A DNA stretch of 64,000 nt from Escallonia rubra (lineage: Eukaryota; Streptophyta; Magnoliopsida; Escalloniales; Escalloniaceae), in the NCBI GenBank assembly GCA_033065855.1, contig JAVXUO010000687.1, positions 92,001-156,000 of the forward strand, in the 5' to 3' direction. Every line of letters starts with the position of its first letter. Within the stretch, counting starts at the first letter, position 1. Both the position numbers and the translations under genes were made by a program. A model generated the notes under the pieces. It was not told the DNA's origin and ran no database searches. It saw nothing but the letters and a program-made list of their open reading frames with translations. This document shows positions 56,920-64,000 of the stretch, piece after piece.

Positions 56920-58000
56920 CCCCGACACTAGAATAGGACAATCTCTGATACGGTTACCCTTTTGGCCACACCTGAAACACGCTCCCGTATCCCAATGGCA
57001 ACTCTGACCGCCATGTCGCTTGTTGCACCTCAGACAAATAAAATCTGAACTCGCAGATGGAGGCTTCTGAAGAAAGTTTTGACCAAAACTCCTACTCAAA
57101 TTACCTTGAGCTTGACCCTGCCTCTGACCTTGGTCCCTCTGACCAACAGTAGTCGACGAAGATGCCTGTTTTTCGCTTCCCATCATTTTGTGCCGCGTGT
57201 GACTGAGATAGTTCTGGGCGATCCCTCTTGCCTGCCTTGGCATTTTTCCTCTCTCTAAAATCCCTTGCTTCAGATTCAATAGTCTTCGCAATGTCTACAC
57301 ATTGAACATATGTCTCTATCGGGACTTGCATAATGCGTTCTCTAATGCTAGACTTAAGACCCCAAGTGAACATCTGCACTCTATCCTTTTCATTAGCCAC
57401 CAACTGCTTACCATATCGAGATAGTCGTGTAAATTTTACCTCATACTCGGCGACACCCTCGTTATCCTCTTGCCTCTTGTTAAGAAAATCATGATACATT
57501 TATTCTTTTACACTCCTAGGAAAATAGCGATTGAAGAACAAAACCTTGAACGGATCCCATGTCATCCTCATGTGTTGTTCTGCCGTCTTACTATCCTCAA
57601 TCATTTTCCATCAATGGTCTGCCTCCCCATCTAGCTTGTACACTGTGAGTTCTATCTTTTCTTGATCGGTACAACCCATAGGCCTAAACACCTTTTTAAG
57701 CCGAGAAATTCACTTCTCCGCCACAATCGGATCGTCGGTTCCTCTAAAAGGTTCTACATTTTTCTTATCAAACTGCTCTAACAAGCTACGGGTCTGATTC
57801 TGTCCGTGATTCGGATCCTGAGGTGGGTTAGGTTGATTCTGTTGATTTAACTGAGTTTGCTGATTAGCCAATAATTGAGTCAACTGAGCTTGCTGAGCTG
57901 CCAGAAAGGTTTGAAGATCTGACGGGTTCTCATTCTCGGTGACGCTCGGTTACTCCACATTCCGATTGTGAGTTCGCCTATTATTACGACTGCTTGCCAT
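56920..58000 (-). pseudogene. Gypsy C gag
   Basis: ATG at 58000-57998 (MASSRNNRRTHNRN) is followed by a Gln/Asn-rich part, the retrotransposon gag core (KKNVEPFRGTDDP, then MYHDFLNKRQEDNEGVAEYE, 57499) and two knuckle-like segments: CLRCNKRHGGQSC and CFRCGQKGNRIRDCP, the latter with Asn where His is expected. Several stops and a frameshift (between 57291 and 57101 frames) inactivate it. Confidence 0.85.
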
Positions 58001-58119
58001 TACTACAAAAGAAAACTAGAATCTGATACTAACTGAAATATTATACTTAAATCTACCCATCCTACCCATCTCACAACTTACCTGATCCTAAGCATGAGTC
58101 CACAGAATCTCATACCTAA

Positions 58120-58133
58120 GCTCTGATACCAAC
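58120..58133 (-). other. Primer binding site of gypsy C
   Basis: On the minus strand TTGGTATCAGAGC lies directly after the 5' LTR, matching the initiator-Met tRNA type. Confidence 0.88.
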
Positions 58134-59814
58134 TGTAACACACCAAATTTATTTACGGAGCGTTAATGCCGAATACACAGAGATCAGATTAAACCCAATA
58201 ATTATCAGAAGACGCCAAAATGGTAAATCAGAGCATACACTAATAATTCCCAAAATATACATCAATATCTAACACACTGGCCCCAAGCCTTTGTACAATT
58301 CAAGTTCTCCGACACGGAGTTTCCCAAAATAAAACATAAATAATAACAATTTGTCTCAAACATTACACTCAAAATATCAGTACAAACTCTGAAACAAAGG
58401 TAGCTAACTCTTGATCACTCAGCTAGCCCTTCGATCCTAAAGTCCCACCTACTGATCACCTAAAAGGAGAAACAATAAGGGAATGAGTCAAATGCCCAGT
58501 AAGGTCACTTAAAGGACCAATCAAACGAAAGCAAAAACATTTGAGAAACGAAATTTCAGAAGCACAAAGGGTCTCAACGGAACGAACAATCAAACCAGAT
58601 TTCAAATTTTAAAACATGTCTGAATATAGAGACAGACACTAGGGATCCATTCAAAAAGTGGTCACATACATCATCACTGACATATGAGGTCGGTTCAGAA
58701 AGTAAGATCGCGATCTCTAGCTCAACTCCCCTAAGCTAGCCCACGTTTCAATCCACGTGGGTAAGTCAGACATAAGTCACATACACTGTGACATGGCTCA
58801 TAGAGTTATCAAAACAAAGATTTCAATTTAACACAGAATCAAATCTCGGACATATCAAACAACACACAGAGTTTACGAAATAATGCAATCATTGAAAGGA
58901 ACGATATCAAAATGGCAAATTCTAAGGTCAAATGAATTCTACGAAAATTTGAATTTTACAAGTCATAGCATTAAGAACAAGTTATTCATAACAAAGCTCA
59001 AAACAAAAGGAGAAGAAGAATCACTTAACTCCATTTGAAGAAGTTCGGATTTCGAAAGACACTAAGGACTTACATGAGCGATTGGTCCATCGCTGATTTG
59101 AATTTTGAAAATAAACCCTTACCTTAGCCAAGCTTTTGAGAAACACAATCCTTAAGCTCCACCTTAGAACTTCCAAACTTCCCAAGCCTTTTTCTATATC
59201 TCTCTCTCTTTCTCAAGCGCGCGCAAAAGAAGAAGAAATAGGGAACCAAAAAGGCTAGAGAGGAAATAAGAGGACTATTTATATGGAAAAAAAAATTAAA
59301 TGTTCATTCAAACGAAAACATAGTTTCCTTCGACCGAATCCGACAGAGGTGAAAATGCCTCAATTTTTTTTTTAATTCGACTGAAAACTTTTTAATTCGA
59401 ATCAAAACATTTTAGTTCGAATTAAAAAAAAAATTCATTCGACCGAAAACTGGTTTTCATTCAAATGAAAACTTCAGTAACTCACTCTACACAATTTAAA
59501 TGCTTTTCGTTCGAAGCAAAATCTTTTCATTCGAAGCAAACCCATTTTCATTTAAAGAAAACTATATCATTCGAAGCAAAACTATTTTCATTCGAATCAA
59601 AAGCATTTTCATTCCAACATTTTCCTTTGATCAAATCCAAAGACTCCAAAACTCTAAAAATCAAATAGTTTTGATTCGAATAAAACCACTTTCATTCGAC
59701 CAAAATTTTTAGAAACAATCCCAAACCATTTTCTTAATTTTAACAAAAGACCACAAACTTATTTGTTCAAAAATAGTAATTTCTCACAGAAAAAGAAAAT
59801 TTTGGGACATAACA
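58134..59814 (-). repeat. 5' LTR of gypsy C
   Basis: On the minus strand it runs TGTTATGTCCC (59814) to TTTGGTGTGTTACA (58134) and aligns end to end with 51800-53482, including the TTCGAA repeats (~59290-59700). Confidence 0.9.
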
Positions 59815-59819
59815 GGTAC

Positions 59820-60746
59820 CTTCTGAATCTTTCTTTCACATGTGATGGTTGCTCATTCCCAACATGTGCGGTTTGTGGATATAGGTGTAACAAAACACGT
59901 AGCATGTGATTGAGAGGGGTTCGTAAATTATCACCAAATTCTAGTGGGAAGTAAACATATCTTCATGGGAAACAATAGCTCTGAGGAGGTGCAAGGGTTA
60001 GTTTTTACCAGCTCAAGTTGCGCACTGGGCCCACATTACTTCTTGAGGATGTGCGATATGCACCCACTGTTTGGCTTAATCTACTTTCAGACCCTAGTGT
60101 TTCCCTTTATTTTTAGGGGTAATAAGTTGGACATCTTTTTAGATGATGTTTTGTTCAGACATGATTTTTGCATGGATAGTCTTTTTCAAATGGATTTAAT
60201 TAATTCTCGGTCCTCTAATTCTCATGTGGTGAATGATAATATTATGAATAATTTTACCACCTGGCATGCAAGACTGGGCCACATAGGCCAATATAGAATG
60301 ACTCGTTTGGCTAGAGAAGGCCTTTTGAGCCCACTCGCAAAAGTCAATCTACAAACATGTGAGGCTTGTTTGGCCGGTAAAGCATGCATGAAGCCTTTTG
60401 GAAAGGCTGTGAGAGCAACTCAGCCATTTGAGCTAGTTCACTCTGACATATGTGGACCTATGAGTGTAAAGACACGTCATATCGCCTTTTATTTCTACAC
60501 TGATAGACGATTATTCGTGATATGGTTACATGTATCATGATATCTCACCGCTATGAAGCTTTGGATTGTTTCAAATGTTTTGTAGCAGAGGTTGAGAATC
60601 CGAAAGATAAGAGTTTAAAAACTCTTCGCACTGACTAGTGACGCGAATAACTATCCGATCACTTTAAGAAGTTTTGTGAGGAAAAAGGGATACACAGGCA
60701 ACTTATTATTCCTAATACTCCACAACAAAATGGTGTTGCAGAAAGA
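59820..60746 (+). pseudogene. Copia B protease and integrase N-terminal half
   Basis: Protease remnant near 59875 reads VDIGVTKHVACD where copia has D(S/T)GAT, with a stop soon after. The frame 59944-60540 includes GAG-pre-integrase TWHARLGHIGQYRM, the CEACLAGKACMKP zinc part and ELVHSDICGPM with the first catalytic Asp. After a frameshift near 60500 the core continues (YEALDCFKCFVAEVENPKDK) to LRTD followed by TAG and TGA (60637-60642). Confidence 0.85.
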
Positions 60747-61304
60747 ATGAATAGAACATTATTAGATCTGGTTAGGTCTATGATGGAGCAAGCAAACCTC
60801 CCAATATCTTTTTGGGGGGATGCTCTTTTGACTGCAGCCTATATACTTAATCGTGTGCCTTCACAATCAGTTAAATCCACCCCATATGAGCTTTGGAATG
60901 ATCAAAAGCCAAATTTGGATAACTTGCACTCATGGGGCTCAGCAAGTTATGTTCACAGTACTTCTCATAAGTATGGGAAACTAGGGCCTAGAGCTAAAAA
61001 TAGTATCTTCTTAAGGTATTCTAAAAACTCTAAAGGCTATGCGATGTATGGTGAACATCCAAATGGTGGAAAGACTGAAATAGAGTCTCATGAGGTCGAT
61101 TTCATAGAGGGTGATTTTCCTAGTATTGGAGACGCAAGTAAGAATCTTGACCTCCATGAGTTAGAAGAGGTTGAAGCCACTTTATCATCTCCAATTGAAG
61201 GTGGGGAATTAGTTTCTCATCCGGTTGTCACTGAAGATAGCATGAGTGACCTCAATCTAGTGGAAGCATTCCAGACATTGGGAGCACACCACCAGGACTA
61301 CTAG
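60747..61304 (+). pseudogene. Copia B integrase C-terminal part
   Basis: MNRTLLDLVRSMMEQANLPI, then WGDALLTAAYILNRVPSQSV and FLRYSKNSKGY are standard copia integrase sequence after the catalytic Glu (QQNGVAERMNR spans 60726-60755). It then runs into the acidic linker. No internal stop for 185 codons. Confidence 0.9.
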
Positions 61305-62390
61305 GTCAACAAGAGTCTCAACTGCGTAGAGGTACACGTCTTATGACGAAAGGCTATACCCAACAGCAGGGTGTGGACTATGAACACACATTCTCCCCGG
61401 TGTTGAGATTTGCTTCAATTCGTCTGATCCTAGCTATTATCTCTTAACAGGATTTAGAACTTTTTCATATGGACGTTAAGACTGCGTTTCTCAATGGAGA
61501 ACTAGACGAAGAGATCTATATGGCGTAACCTGAGGGTTTTGAAGTCAAGAGATATGAGCGAAAGTTTGCCAGCTCAAACATTCTATATATGGTCTCAAAC
61601 AATCGTCTAGGCGGTGGTACTTTTGATTTAATCATGCCATTACCTCTATAGGTTTTGAAATGATTGAACAAGACCATTGCGTTTACGTAAAACGATCCAA
61701 TAAAAGTATTCATATCTTTTCTTTGTATGTGGATAACATTCTTTTAGCTGGGAATGACATGAGTTCCATTATCGCCACTAAGCAGTGGTTGTCCTCAACT
61801 TTTGAGATGAAGGACATAGGAGAAGCTAATTATGTGCTTGGTATTAAAATCATACTTTATCATCCAAAGAGACTTCTCGGTTTATCTTAAGAGACATACA
61901 TGAAGAAGGTCATTGAACGATTCCGTATGCATAACTCAAAATCCATAGACACTCCAATGGACAAGGCGTGTACTTTAAGCACAGACCAATGCCCAAAGAA
62001 TGATGAGGAAAAGAATCGGATGTCCAAGGTGCCTTTCGCGGCTGCAGTAAGGAGTCTGATGTACACTGTGTAGTGTACGCGTCCAGACATCTGCTATGTC
62101 GTTAGAATGGTGAGTCGTTATTAAAGTAATCCTGGACCCGCTCATTGGAATGCGATGAAAAGGATTCTTTGATATTTACATAGAACCGCTGATCTCGTCC
62201 TGTGTTATCATAGTGGAGACTTGAGACTAAAAGATACAGTGATGATGATTGGGCGTTGTTAGAGATAAGCGTAAATCCATTTTCATGTGGAGCTATCTCT
62301 TGGTGTAGCAAGAAATAGTCTTGCATCGCCCTATCCACGATAGAGTCAGAGAATGTTGCTTGTTCAGCAGCAGTCCAGGAAGCTGTTTGG
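61305..62390 (+). pseudogene. Copia B reverse transcriptase, decayed
   Basis: [40 protein letters not shown] and CVYVKRSNKSI are in changing frames with several stops (e.g. 61447, 61527). The catalytic motif reads LYVDNILLAGND (~61721-61756), with Asn for the second Asp of YVDD, so the enzyme would be dead even without the stops. Confidence 0.85.
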
Positions 62391-62678
62391 TTGAAGTCAT
62401 TCTTTCAGGTTCTAGGAGTTACAGCTCATGTAGATGAGACTGTCACTGTTCACTGTGATAATACAACTGCCCTAGACTTTGTAAAGGACCCCAAATATCA
62501 TGGGAAGGCCAAACACGTAGGCATTCACTATCACTTCATTAGAAGTTTAGTTGCGCAAGGAGATGTGACCATGAAGCATATACCTACTGGCAGAATGATG
62601 GCTGATCCTTTGACCAAGCCTATTGCTAGAGATCTTTTCCTTTCTCCCATTATGAGTATGGGACTACGTAGGGTTTGA
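62391..62678 (+). pseudogene. Copia B RNase H C-terminal part
   Basis: VTVHCDNTTALDFVKDPKYH, then RTKHI-equivalent AKHVGIHYHFIR and GRMMADPLTKPIARDLF, end in TGA at 62676-62678, the usual Pol C-terminus. Confidence 0.88.
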
Positions 62679-63745
62679 TATGTTTATGGCATCTTATGTA
62701 CTTGACATTATTTATTATATTTTCATTCCTTGATTTGAGTTTATTTTGGAATGAAAGGGTATTCTTTGTGATTACATATACATCCTTATTTAGAATGTCA
62801 CAAGGCTTGAATTGACCCACTTACACGAGTAATTCACCTTGACGCTAAGATAGCGAGCAAGATGAGACATATTTGTCTTAGGCGCCAAAAAGGGCAAATA
62901 AGATGATACAGCTTATAAAGCAAACATGTCGCCTTAGTCGGAGCTAAGATGAGACCTAAAAAGATAGGTCGATCATAAAGTATCTCCACAACTCTATGTA
63001 GCCTGTTTACAGCCAAATGTGAGATTTCAGGCAGGCACTATAAGAGTGACTGGACTGAAAAACTCAGGTTAAGCTCTCGTACAGCGACTAGACTCAGATT
63101 TGTATGGCCTATTATATTATACATTTATGTGACACGCCTTTGTGGGTTACGCCATAGCATGCAAATCAAAATGCATGTGCTTACTGCAGACTGACAGTGG
63201 GAGTGACGAATGAATCCCTGCTTCGTCACTGTGTGAGCCATTTGGATCAATATATTTTTTATCCTACATAGTACTTTTTTCACCTTAGACTATGTCATGA
63301 AGAGGATATTCAATGTCCCTATTTTAGTATGTACCCTTGGATCATAGATGATGCGATCTCACGTGGCGTGTTTAGGAAAATGACATGAGGGCTTTAGGAA
63401 GAATGTTCATTATTACACCATATTGTGTGATTCATAGCCCGGGAGACTTTGTCGATTTTTGTTTCTATATGAGTCATGAATATATAACATATGAAAGGTT
63501 TAACACTGCTCATTATAAGGGATTTGAGAGTGTTTAATTTGGTGTACTTGAACTATCTGGGATACATATGAGATTTTTTGGAGTGATGTATTGTGTTAGT
63601 TTGGTGATAACTTAATACAATACTCCTCAACTGGACATCCTTTCTTGTAGGCCGCACGTTCCATTTCTTGTATGAGGAGATGAGTGAACAAGAGATAAGG
63701 AAAGAATGCACGATTTATTTGCCATGTGTGTGGGCGAGTGGGAAC
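62679..63745 (+). other. Copia B 3' non-coding region and polypurine tract
   Basis: About 1.07 kb with no gene. It ends in a purine-rich GGGCGAGTGGGAA (~63732-63744) before the LTR. Confidence 0.7.
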
Positions 63746-64000
63746 CGTTAATAAATTGGGTCAGTGGACCCATTATCCGCCCACTAACAGATAATGTATA
63801 TTTGTTAGTCTGGATTATTACAATTAATTAGAGGATATTTATCTGCTAAATGTTTGAGATAAAACCAGTCTCGAATACTATCTCTATATAAAGGTTAGAG
63901 ATATCTCAAGAAAGAATAAGTTACAGACATATAAGTCACTAGACAAGCCCTCCCTCCGTTGCACTCACTCTAGAGCATCATCAAACTCTAGGATTTGGTT
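63746..64000 (+). repeat. 3' LTR of copia B, start only
   Basis: It begins CGTTAATAAATTGGG (first T of the LTR mutated to C) and runs off the window. It has only one of the three ~34-bp units of the 5' LTR (63833-63866). Confidence 0.88.

Larger units (their letters stand above)
51800..59814 (-). mobile_element. Ty3/gypsy element C (Tekay-like chromovirus), nested in copia B
   Basis: Two ~1.68 kb LTRs flank a minus-strand gag-pol in the order gag, protease, RT, (gap), integrase, C-terminal region. The TSD is AGTAC (51795-51799) and GGTAC (59815-59819), 4 of 5. The LTRs differ by roughly 10% over their first 160 bases by eye, so it is fairly old. The RT thumb, RNase H and integrase N-terminus are missing where an LTR fragment lies. 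Confidence 0.93.
48795..64000 (+). mobile_element. Ty1/copia element B, old, interrupted and cut by the window edge
   Basis: The 5' LTR is 48795-49286, followed by a primer binding site, a long leader, gag (50965-51799), then gypsy element C (51800-59814), then the rest of pol (59820-62678), a 1.07 kb 3' non-coding part and the start of the 3' LTR (63746). Many stops and frameshifts show it is much older than copia A. The left flank is CACAT (48790-48794); the right flank is outside. Confidence 0.92.

Noticed and set aside
1..64000. An intact host gene or a pararetrovirus insertion
   Set aside because: All recognisable coding belongs to CACTA, copia or gypsy elements or to captured fragments; no movement protein, coat protein or other viral signature was seen.

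Overview
The window is nuclear DNA of a flowering plant, most likely a eudicot with a large, repeat-rich genome. It is AT-rich, holds no intact host gene, and is built almost entirely from transposable elements typed by plant-specific hallmarks: CACTA (En/Spm) elements with TNP2/TNPA-type genes, Ty1/copia and Ty3/gypsy (Tekay-like) LTR retrotransposons, an Ogre/Tat-type LTR, a Pack-MULE, a hAT MITE and a tRNA-derived SINE. I cannot name the species. The structure is deep nesting, which I dated relatively through target-site duplications (TSDs) read directly from the sequence.

Region 1 (1-21,871): the 3' end of a copia element (1-~747) abuts a CACTA remnant E0 that runs from 799 to the next LTR at 21,872. 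E0 was interrupted by a ~3.9 kb solo LTR (847-7430, itself hit by two smaller solo LTRs with perfect TSDs, 1750-2465 and 5201-7141), by a second, larger CACTA element E1 (8601-19038, TSD TAT, with decayed tnp2 and tnpA genes on the minus strand and its own solo LTR at 13585-14860), and by a Pack-MULE (19516-20725) carrying a captured host-gene fragment that encodes an MGCCLS-type protein. E0 also carries an organelle-like, GC-richer segment (~7621-8075).

Region 2 (21,872-35,532): a truncated Tekay-like LTR, then an Ogre/Tat-type LTR, split by a ~3.7 kb solo LTR (23646-34897, TSD GTATG), split in turn by a young, nearly coding-complete copia element A (24683-32273, TSD GTAAG, LTRs differing at about 5 of 418 bases), split finally by a 2.7 kb non-autonomous CACTA element E4 (27582-30263, TSD AAT). 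E4 is therefore the youngest datable insertion in this stack.

Region 3 (35,533-48,794): dispersed AT-rich repeat sequence, a hAT MITE with an 8-bp TSD (36622-37165), a truncated inverted copy of the 3.7-3.9 kb LTR family (37663-40671), and a second CACTA element E2 (40672-~47760) with decayed tnpA and tnp2 genes colinear with those of E1.

Region 4 (48,795-64,000): copia element B, whose gag-pol is split by an inverted Ty3/gypsy Tekay-like element C (51800-59814), whose own pol is broken by a fragment of the 3.7-3.9 kb LTR family (54657-55548). Copia B continues past the right edge of the window inside its 3' LTR.

No gene here is expected to act for the host. Where function can be discussed it is transposition: TNP2/TNPA-type proteins acting on CACTA termini and subterminal repeats, and Gag-Pol for the retroelements. 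The observations most worth checking are the Pack-MULE capture, the organelle-like and DUF4283-like pieces inside CACTA elements, the TTAGCGACG motif shared by an LTR family and the CACTA ends, a splice-like block conserved in diverged LTRs, and a CACGTG-palindrome minisatellite. I found no convincing new biological system.
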